DNA of 64,000 nucleotides from Ahaetulla prasina (GCF_028640845.1 NC_080543.1:14851858-14915857); one strand, 5' to 3'; numbered from the stretch's first letter, positions 30,598 to 42,240 are shown. Numbers and translations: made by a program. The notes: a model not told the origin generated them from the sequence alone.

Positions 30598-30943
30598 CTT
30601 ACCTTCGCAAATTCTCAAATGTGAGCTCACGCGCCACCTCTGCAGATGCACAAAGCATCAAAAACAGGATGTGATGATGTCCGGGCGGGTGGACGGAGCC
30701 TCCTGCCGCTGCCGCTACCAGTTCGCCTGAACTGGGTAGAACCAGCTGAATTCCATAAAATAAGATATGGGGAACAATGGTTGTAAGGTTGAGAAATATT
30801 GACATAGAAGAAACATGGAATAAACTATTTCAGAAAGTTGGCAACGATGATTGAAACCAAGATAGGATAGCCCTCCTGTTTCTTGCTGATAAAATACAGT
30901 AACCTAGACTTGAGTTTATTAAATAGAACAGGCTACTGGAAGT

Positions 30944-31245
30944 GGAGGAGCGCAGTGGCCTAGCAGTTAAGATGCTAGGCTGTCAACTGGAAGATTTGCA
31001 GTTTGAGACCCAAGCACTGTGTGATGGGGTGAGCTCCTGTTCCTTGACCCAGCTCCTGCCCATCTAGCAATTTGAAAGCATGAAGATGCAAATAGATAAA
31101 CAGGTACCACTTGGGAAGGAAGGTAACAGCATTCCAAGCATCTTGGCCAAATGAACACCAAATGAAGTGCCTTTGGACAAGTTTCCTTCGGCCAGGAAAC
31201 GGAGACGAGCACTGGGCCGTAGAGTCAGGAAACCAATACTTTTTA
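30944..31245 (+). mobile_element. Sauria-type tRNA SINE
   Basis: A-box-like GTGGCCTAGCAGTT (30956), B-box-like GCAGTTTGAGACC (30999), then the Sauria body in order: GGGGTGAGCTCCTGTTCCTT, AGCAATTTGAAAGCATG, GGAAGGTAACAGCATTCC, GGAAACGGAGACGAGCA, GTAGAGTCAGG. Worn by substitutions. Confidence 0.82.
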
Positions 31246-31296
31246 CTGGAGATGAAAGTGGAAATGCATCCCTAATTAAAGACTATAATTCTAAGT

Positions 31297-31687
31297 CAGG
31301 AGTGTCAAACTCATGCTTAGATCTGGCCCACGGGGCCATCCTAAAAACAGCGAAGGACTGGCCCGCGGTGCCTCTGCCAGTGAAAACAGAGCCCTCACGA
31401 GCTCTGTTTTTGCTAGCAGAGGGTTGCAGGAGGTTGTTATAGCCAAAAACGAACCTTGTGAGAGCTGCGTATGTCCCTCCCGAGCTCCGTTTTCTCTGGC
31501 AGAGGGTTGCAGGAAGCTGTGACAGCTGGAAACGGAACTCGGGAGCCCATTTTTGCTGCCAGAGCACTCAGGCCACCACAGGCACCACCGACATGAGTGA
31601 CATCGAGCTGGCCACTCTCACACCGGCCACCCAAGGTCAAACACAACCCTGATGTGGTCCTCAGTGAATTTGAGTTTGACACCCCTG
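31297..31687. mobile_element. hAT-type MITE, GTGTCAAACTC family, copy c
   Basis: Ends CAGGAGTGTCAAACTC and GAGTTTGACACCCCTG; flanks TTCTAAGT / CTCTAAGT (7 of 8). Ends about 240 bp before a FAT3 exon. Confidence 0.85.
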
Positions 31688-31927
31688 CTCTAAGTGGTCA
31701 TCTCTAGGCAGTCTATAGGTTATTCTAGCGGTACACAAGTGCACAAAAGCAAATGCACATTTTATAACAGATGGCAGATAGGGGGGGAAAAATCTATGTG
31801 TGCTATCAAAATGCCGTATTCTCACACGTTGCTCATCAGGGTGCCAAGATATGTAATTAAAATTCTGTCTCTTGTTTTCTCTGCCTCTCTCTTTTTTTAA
31901 CGCTACATTCGCCGACGATGCATAAAG

Positions 31928-32125
31928 GAAAACAAACCAGTGGGAACCAGTATTCTGCAATTGGTGGTAACGGATAAAGACTCCCTGCACAATGGCCCGC
32001 CTTTCACCTTCGCCATCCTGGCTGGAAACGAAGAGAAAGAATTCATACTTGACCAGCAAGGCATCTTGCGATCCGCTGTCATCTTCAAACGCATGGTAGC
32101 CACTGAATATGTGCTGTGTATTCAG
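31928..32125 (+). CDS. FAT3: FAT3 exon: body of the next cadherin repeat
   Basis: Phase 0-0 exon of 198 bp (66 codons). It starts [16 protein letters not shown] after acceptor GCATAAAG and ends EYVLCIQ before donor GTAACT. It carries a D-x-D site (TDKDS) and the [16 protein letters not shown] strand segment of a cadherin repeat. The acceptor is odd: the polypyrimidine tract (about 31865-31898) is separated from the AG by about 29 bases containing no earlier AG. The frame joins cleanly to 29713 and to 36603, supporting this border. Confidence 0.92.
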
Positions 32126-32216
32126 GTAACTGTTCATTTGTTCATCCCCGTAGAAAATGGTTGAACATCATTCTTAAGCCTTCAGAGCATTTTCCTCTGA
32201 AGGAAATCACCTACAT

Positions 32217-32647
32217 CAGGGGTGTCAATCTCAAGGCCCGCAGGCCAGATCTGGCCCATGGGGTGTTTAGATTTGGCCCGCGGAGCCACCCTGGAAACAG
32301 CAAAGGACTGGCCCGCGGTACCTCTGCCAGCAAAAACCGAGTTAGGGAGGGCAGCATGCAGCCCTCCCAAGCTCCATTTTCGGCCACTGCGGCCTCCTGC
32401 AGCCTTCCGCCAGAGCTCTGTTTTCGCTGGCAGAGGCTGCAGGAGGCCGTCGCAGTCGAAAACGGAGCCCAGGTGGGCCGCGCACGGATCCCTTGAGCTT
32501 CATTTTCGCTGGCAGAGGGCTGCAGGAGAGGGCAGCCGAAAATGGAGCCTCAATGAGTGACTTTGAGTGGCCACGCCCACCCCCACCCCCCCGAGGTCAA
32601 ACACAACCCTGATGCGACCCTCAATGAAACTGAGTTTAACACCCCTG
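32217..32647. mobile_element. hAT-type MITE, GTGTCAAACTC family, copy d, exact TSD
   Basis: Ends CAGGGGTGTCAATCTC and GAGTTTAACACCCCTG; flanks ACCTACAT on both sides (32209-32216, 32648-32655). It lies 91 bp after the FAT3 donor at 32126. Confidence 0.88.
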
Positions 32648-32786
32648 ACCTACATGCAATATTTTTATCAATCTTCCTTGAAATATACTTTTCAGCATGT
32701 TTTTAAGTTTTATTGAACCAGGAGTAAAATACTTTGCACGAAAAGAAATTTGCCATCTGATTGTTTTAAAGCTGTCATTACTTTTC

Positions 32787-32791
<5 letters not shown>

Positions 32792-32831
<40 letters not shown>

Positions 32832-32840
32832 TGTGTGTAA
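32792..32840 (+). repeat. (GT)n microsatellite
   Basis: About 45 bp of TG repeat with one TTTG interruption. Confidence 0.95.
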
Positions 32841-33059
32841 GTTTGAAGAGCACCACAACACAAGTTGGAAGAGTGATTGGTTCTCTAGAAGTAATACAGA
32901 GCGAATGCAAATTAAAATAGAAAATGAAAAAGAGGAAAAATGTCAGAGAGCTAAAGTGCAATAAGACTTTTCCCGTAAAAATGAAGAAAATGAACTTGTG
33001 ATTTATGATTTTGATGATTAGATGGGATAGATCTGCCCTCCATAACTGTCCCATTTTCT

Positions 33060-33760
33060 CATATGCTCCTTTAGAAAATTAATTGCCCCCCTCTGCAATA
33101 GATTATGAAAGAAGGCAGTCTTGATGTAACTTTATAGAGAGATTAAATTTTATAACTTATAACTGCTTTGAAGAAAATCAGAAGCTATTTCTTTATATGT
33201 TTAGATCTTTATATTTTTCTCCTTTTTTTCTCCTTTCTTGTCATTGTTTTTCTCATAACCCACACAAGATATCGTTTTGCCGTATAAGCAAAAACTCAAC
33301 ATTCTGATCGTAATCCAAATTTAAGTTATGCGAGCATTCCGTGATCTGCGTACATAAAAAAATATATTATAGATGCCAATCAAATCCATAAACAATTATA
33401 TCTCGTTTTGGAGCTTGGAAACTCTTCAAGCTCCAAAACATTCAAACACATTTCAACTTGCAAACTTTGCCTGCAAGCTTTTTTTTTTTTTCCCCATTTG
33501 GGAAATCGATCACAAAGAGGAGATTTTCTCTTGCAAAAGAAAGACGGGGAAGATTTCTCCAGCTGTTCTGTACCTCCAAATTATGCGCAGGCCACCTGTT
33601 ACAACTGGGTGTTCTATTTTTACCAAGAAATAACTGGATATGTGGTGTTCTTTCCATTTCAACACAAGCAAGCTGGCATTCTGGCAGCTGAATTCTGACA
33701 CTGTTGAAAGTCTGTTTTTCTTAAGAATTTTCTCAATTATTATTATTATTTTTTTAATTG
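33060..33760. other. Unassigned intronic sequence
   Basis: AT-rich stretch with short inverted pieces (TTGGAGCTTG and CAAGCTCCAAA at 33409-33439) and poly-T at 33481; no gene or classifiable repeat is seen. Confidence 0.3.
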
Positions 33761-34088
33761 AAATTTCCCTCTGGCGATCCCAGCTGAGTTGCCTGATCAT
33801 CACAGGCTTTTAAAAGCATTTTTTTTTACAACCTCTTCTGCCGAAAAACGCTTTTAAAAGTAAAAGAAAAAAAAAGTTGGCCACGCCCACCCAGTCACAT
33901 TATCCCACCACCACCAAGCCATGCCCACAGAACCATGGGTAGTAACAAATTTTACATGTCACCTCTGGTTTTGCCAGAAATTGGCAAAATTTATTTCCAG
34001 TTTCCAACAAAAAGCCAGCCCTTGGCAGGCAACAGGTCCGCTTAACAACTGCCATGAAAAAAGTTGTGAAATCGGGTCCAGTCACAAG

Positions 34089-34461
34089 CAGTGACGGGAT
34101 TCAACCAGTTCGCACCTATTCGGGAGAACCGGTTGTTAACTTTCTAAGCAGTTCGGAGAACTGGTTGTTGGAAGAAATTTTATTTTGTTTTTTTTTCCCA
34201 CTTTACAGGGCTAATCCTGTAAGGAAGTCAGGAAAGAAACATTCTGGCGCTGTTTCTAGCCTAATCTTTATTCCCCTGCTTACAGAAACTGCCTCTCGGG
34301 TTAACCCTTATTACATTGTAACTGCTAAGGCGAAGCGCCCATCGACATGAGTGACATTGAGTTGGACACGCCCACATGGTCACATGACCACTGAGCCACG
34401 CCTACCCAGCTGGTCATTAGGCAGAGAACTGGTTGTTAAAATTATTTGAATCCCACCACTG
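34089..34461. mobile_element. hAT-type MITE, CAGTGGTGGGATTC family, copy b, exact TSD
   Basis: Ends CAGTGACGGGATTCAACC and TTTGAATCCCACCACTG; flanks GTCACAAG on both sides (34081-34088, 34462-34469). Repeated GGAGAACCGGTTGTTAA motifs inside. Confidence 0.9.
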
Positions 34462-34518
34462 GTCACAAGGCGATCTGTTTTATGACCATCAACAGTGATA
34501 ATTGCCAGGCTCAATTAT

Positions 34519-35075
34519 GGTAGAATAGAATAGAATAGAATAGAATAGAATAGAATAGAATAGAATAGAATAGAATAGAATAGAATAGAATAGAATAGAA
34601 TAGAATAGAATAGAATAGAATTTTTTATTGGCCAAGTGTGATTGGACACACAAGGAATTTGTCTTAGTGCATATGCTCTTAGTGTACATAAAAGAAAAGA
34701 TACGTTCATCAAGGTACAACATTTACAACACAAATGATGGTCAATATATCAATATAAATCATAAGGATTGCCAGCAACAAAGTTACAGTCATACAGTCAT
34801 AAGTGGAAAGAGATTGGTGATGGGAACGATGAGAAGATTAATAGTAGTGCAGATTTAGTAAATAGTCTGACAGTGTTGAGGGAATTATTTGTTTAGCAGA
34901 GTGATGGCCTTCGGGAAAAAACTGTTCTTGTGTCTAGTTGTTCTGGTGTGCAGTGCTCTATAGCGTCGTTTTGAGGGTAGGAGTTGAAACAGTTTATGTC
35001 CTGGATGTGAGGGATCTGTAAATATTTTCACGGCCCTCTTCTTGATTCGTGCAGTATACACGAATCAAGTATACA
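34519..35075 (-). mobile_element. CR1/L3-type LINE 3' end with long (AATAG)n tail
   Basis: The tail at 34521-34621 is about 20 perfect AATAG units, followed by the 3' UTR TTTTTTATTGGCCAAGTGTG and the RT tail. The longest pentamer array in the window. Confidence 0.88.
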
Positions 35076-35123
35076 GTATACAGTTGTAACTCAGGACAAT
35101 CTGCTACGATAAAATAATGGCAC

Positions 35124-35503
35124 AGGTAGTCCTCGACTTAGAACAGTTTGCTTAGTGACCGTTCAAAGTTGCAACGGTGCTGAAAAAAGTAACTTATGAC
35201 CATTTTTCACACTTATGACCTGGGCAGCATCCCCATGGTCGCATGATCAAAATTCGGATGCTTGGCAACTGACTCATATTTATGACAGTTCCAGTGTTCC
35301 GGGGTCACGTGATCCCTTTTGCGACTTTCTGACCATCAGAGTCACTTCACTGCCATATTATTAATTGAACAACTGCAGTGATTCACTTAAAAACGGTGTC
35401 AAGAAAGGTCATAAACTGGGGCAAAGCTCACTTAAGAAATTTCTCACTTAGCCACATAAACCTGGGGCTCAATTGTGGTCGTAAGTCGAGGACTCCTTGT
35501 GGT
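35124..35503. mobile_element. TA-flanked self-complementary MITE
   Basis: CAGGTAGTCCTCGACTTAG ... GTCGTAAGTCGAGGACTCC, with the usual internal order CTTATGACCATTTTTCACAC, GATCAAAATTCGGATGC, TCACTTAGCCACA. Confidence 0.75.
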
Positions 35504-35718
35504 ACCATCCTGATTACATGCATCCAGATACGAGTTTCGCTGAGAAGCCAATTACGTTGAAGGCAAAATACGCAATTTTATTCTGAAAGAAAAATCAACA
35601 AGCTACAGATGCTATTGAGGAAAGAGGCAGGAGAAGCGTTAGGATGTCTGCCTTTCCTTTTCTTTCTTCTCGTAAGAACAGAACCAAACTTCCTCTGATT
35701 AAAATCCACAGACTAGGC

Positions 35719-36268
35719 CAGGGCTGTCAAACTCGATTTCATTGAGGGCTGCATCAGGGTTGTGTTTGACCTCGGGGGGGTGGGGGGGGGGCATGGCCAG
35801 TGTGGGCTTAGCCAGCTCAACATCACTCAACAACAACATGGTGGCCTGAGCACTCTGCCAGCAAAAATGGAGCTAGGGAGGGCCACGGGCAGCCCCTCCA
35901 TTTTCTCTGGCAGAGGATTGCAAGAGGCCATCACAGCCGAAAATGGAGCTAGGGAGAGCCACGGGCAGCCCTCCCGAACTCTGTTTTTGCTGGCAGAGGA
36001 TGGCAGGAGGCCGTTTCAGCCAAAAATGTAGCTCATGAGGGCTACGGGCAGCCCTCCCGAACTCAGTTTTCACTGGCAGAGGATTGCAGGAGGCCGTTTC
36101 AGCCAAAAATGTAGCTCATGAGGGCCACGGGCAGCCCTGCCGAGCTCCATTGTCTCTGGCAGAGGCATCGCGGGCCGGTCCTTTGCTGTTCCGAGGGTGG
36201 CTCCACGGGCCAGATCTAAGCACCCCGTGGCCAGATCCGGCCTGCAGGCCTGGAGTTTGACACCCCTG
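35719..36268. mobile_element. hAT-type MITE, GTGTCAAACTC family, copy e, exact TSD, internally amplified
   Basis: Ends CAGGGCTGTCAAACTC and GAGTTTGACACCCCTG; flanks GACTAGGC on both sides. The interior has about four tandem copies of a roughly 75-bp block (GGGCCACGGGCAGCC ... TGGCAGAGGATTGCAGGAGG). Confidence 0.88.
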
Positions 36269-36602
36269 GACTAGGCTGTGCATTGAAACAGAAGTCCTTG
36301 TCCTTGGTTACATTGGCTTGGAATATAATTACAATCTCAAATTTTGTTTTCAGTGCCCATTGACTATTATAGGGCAATCGTAACATGCAATTTGCAGATG
36401 TGCTTCAGTAGGTCTGAGGGGCTTATTTATCTATTTGTTCCGCTGTAGATCTGGCATCAGATTTAGAGACACTGAAATTTCTCTGAAGAAAGAGCTTTTC
36501 AGATATTTTTAGATTCCCCTTACTGGGCAGCATTTAAAAAGGGGGTTTTGTGTATGTGTGTGTTGCAACATTGGGTTTTCAGTTTCTCCTTTCTTGAATT
36601 AG

Positions 36603-37401
36603 GCCAAGGATTCAGGGAAGCCTCAACAGGTTTCCCATACCTTCATTCAGATCCGGGTGATCGAAGAAAGCATCCACAAGCCCACAGCCATTCCCCTGGA
36701 GATTTTTATCGTGACTATGGAAGACGACTTCCCGGGAGGCGTCATCGGAAAGATCCATGCGACAGACCAAGATGTCTACGATGTCCTCACCTACGGCCTG
36801 AAGTCAGAGCAGAAAAGTTTGTTCAAGGTCAACAACCACGACGGAAAGATCATTGCCCTCGGAGGGTTAGACAGCGGGAAGTATATCCTGAATGTGTCTG
36901 TCAGCGATGGGCGCTTCCAGGTCCCCATGGACGTGACGGTCAACGTCGAGCAGTTGGCCCAGGAGATGTTGCAGAACACCGTCACCATCCGCTTTGAGAA
37001 CATCTCCCCGGAGGATTTTGTGGGTCTTCACATGCACGGCTTCAGGCGCACCCTGCGCAACGCTGTCCTCACCCAAAAGCAAGATAGCCTGCACATCATC
37101 AGTATTCAGCCCGTGGCAGGTAGCAATCAGCTTGACATGCTCTTTGCGGTTCAGATGCACGCCGGCGGCTTCTACAAGCCGGCCTACTTGATTCAGAAGC
37201 TCACCAACGCAAGGCGACACTTGGAAAATGTGATTCGCATCGCTGCCATCCTTGAGAAGAATTGCTCCGGGCTGGATTGTCAGGAGCAGCATTGCGAGCA
37301 AAACCTGTCTATCGATTCCCATTCCCTGATGACTTACAGCACCGCCCGGATTAGTTTCGTGTGTCCACGGTTCTACCGCAACGTCCGCTGCTCTTGTGAT
37401 G
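36603..37401 (+). CDS. FAT3: FAT3 large exon: last cadherin repeats and cysteine-containing membrane-proximal region
   Basis: Exon of 799 bp (266 codons plus one base, phase 1 donor GTGAGT). The acceptor is CTTTCTTGAATTAG. It begins [13 protein letters not shown], closing the repeat of the prior exon without a canonical DxNDN ([13 protein letters not shown] instead), then gives a final cadherin-like repeat ([13 protein letters not shown] through [15 protein letters not shown]). About 150 residues follow that are typical of FAT proteins before the EGF modules: [31 protein letters not shown], and a cysteine cluster [11 protein letters not shown] then [13 protein letters not shown]. The cluster and the HMHGFRR segment fit FAT3 better than FAT1 from memory. 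The next exon (EGF-like, laminin G) is not found in the remaining 26.6 kb. Confidence 0.94.
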
Positions 37402-37624
37402 GTGAGTGCCACTTTCCCATCTCTCCATCCCTCTTGTTCTCCTCCTCATCCTCCGCATTCAAAGCTACTTTTTTATTTTTGCGACAATGCGGCCACAACA
37501 CAGGAAGCTCATGTCACATTGTCTAAAAGATCTGGTACTTTTGTAAAGCGGAAGGCCGAGACTTTTAATTCTCACGCTCAGACGGGGAAAGTCTGATCTT
37601 TATTTATTTTTTTATATTTATTTA

Positions 37625-38440
37625 TTTATTTTCATCAAGCATGTATTAGATAACAGATATAAATATAAACATAATTATGAATACATGAAATGGATACATA
37701 TAAAAGGGAACGTTAGGACAGGGACGGAAGGCACGCTAGTGCGCTTATGCACGCGCCTTACAGACCTCTTAGGAATGGGGTAAGGTCGACAGTAGACAGT
37801 CTAAGGTTAAAGTTTTGGGGGTTTGGGGAAGAAACCACAGAATCAGGTAGTGCATTCCAGGCATTGACCACTCTGTTACTGAAGTCGTATTGTCTGCAAT
37901 CAAGTTTGGCGCAGTTTCCCATAAGTTTGTATTTATTATGTGCTCGTGTATTGTTGTGGTTGAAGCTGAAGTAGTCATTGACAGGTAGGACATTGCGGCA
38001 GATAATTTTATGTACTATGCTTAGGTCAGCGTAGTTCTAAATTGTCTAAGCCAAAATTTCAAATCTGGTGGCTTAAGGTATTCTATTGCGGGTAGAGGAA
38101 TTGAGGACTCTTCCTGTGAAATATCTCTGGACTCTCTCAGTTGTATTAATGTCCAATATGCGGTGCGGGTTTCAGACAGATGAGCTGTATTCGAGAATTG
38201 GTCTAGCAAATGTTTTGTACGCTCTAGTTAGTAATACAATATTACCAGAGAAGAAGCTATGCAAGATTAGGTTAACAACTTTTAATGCTTTTTTGGCAAT
38301 GTTGTTACAGTGAGCTCTGGCACCTAGATCATTTGAGACAAGTACTCCAAGGTTCCTTACAGAGCGAGGGTCGTCTACAAGGTCGTATCCGCCCAGCTTG
38401 TATTTTGTATCTTGATCGAGGTCAGAGAAAGCTAGTCAAC
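37625..38440 (-). pseudogene. LINE reverse transcriptase C-terminal relic
   Basis: On the minus strand, broken frames give ALVSNDLG-like, KKALKVVNLI, NIVLLTRAYKTF, LEYSS, NTTERVQRYFTGR and FSNRVVNAWNALPDSVVSSP, the order of an L2/CR1-superfamily RT tail. (TTTA)n at 37600-37635 marks its 3' end. It has frameshifts and stops and is a different family from the 9500 LINE. Confidence 0.65.
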
Positions 38441-38449
38441 TTTGACCTC

Positions 38450-39384
38450 TTGGGACAAAGGTCGCCAAACTTTCAGGACGTGGCCTAATGAAAGGGGTCA
38501 GCCATGCCACAGAAAAGGGTGTGGGATTAGCAGAGAGGGCAGATTTGGGGCTTGGAAAGCAGTGGTTGTGTAAGAACGTTCCCAGATGGCCTGCAGTATT
38601 TTCAGACTGATTGGGACATCTGACCTGAGCGATATAAAGTTTAAAAAGACGTTGAGTCATTTTCTATTTTGCTAGAGTAATGAAAACCCATAAAGCATGT
38701 CATTAAGTAATTGAGACCAAAGAGGGAGGTCTTGACCTTTCCCAGAGCATACTCATTATTATATGGCCCCCTCGTTTATTTTTGTTGTTTTATATTCACA
38801 CCGCTGTGAGAAAAAAAAATACGAAGAGAAACTTCTGTACTGTTTTGAAGGTGGCCTAACTGCAGCCTTTGCTTTTTTTTAACCAACGTTAGGCGCTGTA
38901 AAAACCAAAGGGCCTTGTGGAATTAGCCTAAAGGACCATCGCTGTGGTCCATTAAATGCAGGCTATATTTTTTTGGTATGCCCCTGTCCTAGAATTCGCA
39001 CCCTTAAGAAGAAAATATTGGCAGAAAAATACCTTTGAGCTGAAATAAATCCACCGAAGAGAATGTCAACCAAATTTTACATGGTGTAAGAAAGGCTGAT
39101 ACAAACGAGGGATGTTCGCCCTTAAAATATGCATCTTATTCCAAAGCTTATTCCCACAGACAGATGTCATAGGCATTCATTGCTTATGCATGCCAGCTGT
39201 GGAGCAATTTCACTTGGTTTACCTTGATTAGCAGGGATAGTTACCAAAACACAAAACAGTCTGGAAGATGCAGGAGAAAAGGCTTGGTCCTCTCCAGGGT
39301 TTTGGCCCTTTGTGTTGGTTTGAATAGTAGTCAAGAAAAGTAGATGGAACAGTCCAGATTCTTTTACTTCAGTCTTTAAAGTTT
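38450..39384. other. Unassigned intronic sequence
   Basis: About 930 bp with no recognisable gene. GGTCGCCAAACTTTCAGG at 38460 may be a hAT-like end; the rest is featureless. Confidence 0.3.
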
Positions 39385-40135
39385 AAGTTTCAAGATGCTT
39401 GAATTAAATCAAAATTTTCTGGTTGTGGGGAACTGGATATGTCTAGTCTAACGAAGAGAAGGACATGATAGCAGTCTGCCAATGTTTGAAGGGCTGTCAT
39501 ACAGAAGGGGTGTGTGTGTGTCAACATATTTTCCAAACCACCTGAAGAAAGGACAAGAAGTAGCAGATGAAAGCTGATCAAGGAGCGATCCAACTTAGAA
39601 TTAAGGAGAAATTACCTGTCAGAGAGGACAGTTAATCAGTGGAATGACTTGCCTCCAGAAGTTGCTCCAACACTGGAGGTTTTCAAATAAAGATTGGAGA
39701 GCCATTTGTCTGGAATGGTGTAGGGCAGGGGTGAAACGCTACCAGTTTGCACCTCTCCGGGTGAACCAGTAGTGATAATAGCTACCGGTTCGTCCAAACC
39801 GGCATTTCCAACGATCAGCTGTGTCACACGATTTAGATTCGCGGAAATCCTGCTTACTAGCGAATCTAAATCGCACGGCACAGCTGTTCCCCCCTCCCTC
39901 ACTGTTCTAGTTACCTTGTTAAGCATCCCTTTTCTGAACAATGCATGCGTTTGGCACGCACTGCTCATGTGCGTGCGCAGGGTGCATTTGGCGTGCACCG
40001 CGCATGCGCAGGCAGCAAACCGGTGGCAATCCATGGAGGATTTCACCACTGGTGTAGGGTCTCTTGCTTGAGCAGGGGTCGGAGGAGAAGGCCTCCAAGG
40101 TCTCTTCCAACTCTGTTATTCTATTAACAGAAACG
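39385..40135 (+). mobile_element. CR1-type LINE 3' end, split by a hAT element
   Basis: 39420-39725 and 40052-40135 join to the same sequence as 370-710 (AGAAGGACATGATAGCAGTC, TCAATCAGTGGAATGACTTG, GGTCTCTTCCAACTCTGTTA). The 8-bp duplication GTGTAGGG flanks the insertion. Confidence 0.85.
39726..40051. mobile_element. hAT-type MITE, CAGTGGTGAAAT family, copy c, exact TSD
   Basis: Ends CAGGGGTGAAACGCTACC and GAGGATTTCACCACTG; GTGTAGGG on both sides (39718-39725, 40052-40059). GCGCATGCGCAGG-type palindromes inside. Confidence 0.9.
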
Positions 40136-40374
40136 TACATAATCAGCCATATGACCCAAGCAAAAAAGAAAAAGAAAGAAAGAAATGAGTACAGATAGAC
40201 TTTGATGTACAATAGTTCATTGAGTAACTGTCCTATTTATTTCCAGGTTTTCTAACACAGGTTTTCACTCTCCTAGGTTTATGTCCAGAATTATGTCTAG
40301 GTGTTTATCTTCCAGCAGACATATGGTCATTCCAGACATAAACATGCTGGCCTCTTTCATGGAAGCAAAGAGTG

Positions 40375-41524
40375 CAGTGGTGGGTTGCTCCTGGTTCGCT
40401 CCTGTTCTGGAGAGCCAGTAGTAAAAATCTGCTGGCGTTCGGAGAACCGGTAGTAATGGCTGGCTGGCCACACCCCCAAACCGGTTCCCCGATCATCAAA
40501 GGTTTGTTTTTTTTTACAGCCAAAAAGGCTTTTAAAAGTAAAAAAAAACTCTCTGATGATCGCGCGGCTCAGCAGGGATCATCAGAACCCTTTAAAAGTG
40601 TTTTTTTTTAACAATCTCTTCAGCCGAAGAGGTTGTTAAAACAAAAGGTTTTAAAAGGCTCCTCTGGCGATCCCAGCTGAGTTAAGAGGTTCTGGGCTGT
40701 TATTAGGCAGCTGGGATCATCAGAGGAGCCTTTTAAAATCTTTTTTTCCTCTGGCCCACCCAGTCCCCGCTCCTCACTTACATAATTACTGCTCCTTTTG
40801 GGCTTGCTTTCCTTCTGCTTCTGCAATCAGTTGCATCAGCTAGCAACTAAATCTGCCTGCCTGTCTGACTGCAATCCATCTCCTCAGTGCCTTTGCTGGC
40901 TGAGGAACTCTGGGAGTTGAAGTCCACAAACCTTAAAGTTACTAAGGTTGGAGACCCCTGATCTAAAAAATATAAATAAAATAAAATATTTGTGCAGCTT
41001 TCTGAGATTTGGTGTGTTTCTGTAGTGTTCACTCTAACTACACAAACACACAGAATCTCACAAAGCTGTATGTGGCATTGTATGTGTGTGTGTGAGTCAA
41101 TTGTGTTGTGTTGTGTGTAAAGTGTGAAAGTTGGTTTTTAAGCTTTTTGTGGCTGTGTGAGGTTCCTGCTGTTGCAGGGGCCATTTTGGGTGAATTGCAA
41201 CTGCTTTTACATTGTGTGTGAGTCAGTTGTGTTGTGTTGTGTGTGTCCCTTCGCAAGGACTTGGAGGCAGCTCCTCTGAGGAAAAGAGGAGGCAGCGAAG
41301 CTCTGGCTGTCCCCCGGGAGAAATCACCCTGTTTCTGCAGCATTGGTCATGTGACTGAGTGGGCATGGCCAACTTGATGTCAGTCACAGCAAGGTGCTGC
41401 CCCACCTTGCCCTGAGTGACTTCAAGTTGGCCACGCCCACTCAGTCACATGACCACCAAGCCACACCCACCAAATAAGCCATGCCTACAGAACTGGTAGT
41501 AAAAAAATTTGGAACCCACCCCTG
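40375..41524. mobile_element. Long (1150 bp) member of the CAGTGGTG hAT family, exact TSD
   Basis: Ends CAGTGGTGGGTTGCTCC and GGAACCCACCCCTG; AAAGAGTG on both sides (40367-40374, 41525-41532). The interior includes an inverted pair (CTTTTAAAAG near 40530 and 40645), GGTTGGAGACCCCTG (another nested repeat end) and a GTGTTGTG-rich stretch. No transposase is seen. Confidence 0.85.
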
Positions 41525-41689
41525 AAAGAGTGTTACCAATTATACAATATAAGATGTGGCTACGCCTCTTAGCTCTAAACAGCAAGAATCCAACATAATC
41601 CCAGCGGATTTCTCCTGAGGTTGCTTCTACTTTTGCAGAAGTTCCTGGAATGACCAAGTGTCCTTCAAGAGTCTTAATCCTATGTACTG

Positions 41690-42073
41690 GTAATCCTAGA
41701 CTTACAACAGTTTGCTTAGTGACCGTTTTGAGCTTACAACAGCACTGAAAAAATTGACTTATGATCATTTTTCACACTTACGACCGTTGCAATATTCCCA
41801 TGGTCGCATGATTTATATTCGGATGCTTGACAACTGACTCACATTTATGACCTGGAGTCGTGTGATCCCCTTTTACGACCTTCTGACAAGCAAAGTCAAT
41901 GGGCAAACCAGATTCATTTAACAACCGTGTTACTAATTTAACAACTGCAGTGATTCAGTTAACAAATGTGTTGAGAAATGTGTAAAATGGGGCAAAACCC
42001 GCTTAACAAATTTCTCACTTAATAACATAAATTTTGGGTTCAATTGTGATCGTAATTTGAGGACTACCTGTAT
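41690..42073. mobile_element. TA-flanked self-complementary MITE
   Basis: TACTGGTAATCCTAGACTTAC ... GTAATTTGAGGACTACCTGTA; single-unit member with all internal landmarks. Confidence 0.78.
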
Positions 42074-42240
42074 TGTATTTTTTCCCTACCAAAGAAACTG
42101 AATTCCCTAGTCTATAATGAAATGATTGCACTAAACTAATCTGTGCTAAATTCCACAAATTTGCAAAATTAGCCTTCTTAGCTATTCCTTTCTCCTTCTG
42201 CTTTAGATATTTAAGTTTCCTTTAAATTCGGGGTTGTTGA

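Noticed and set aside
14489..37401. FAT1 as the identity of the exons
   Set aside because: The membrane-proximal part ([22 protein letters not shown]) does not fit what I recall of FAT1, and fits FAT3; sequence search would settle it.
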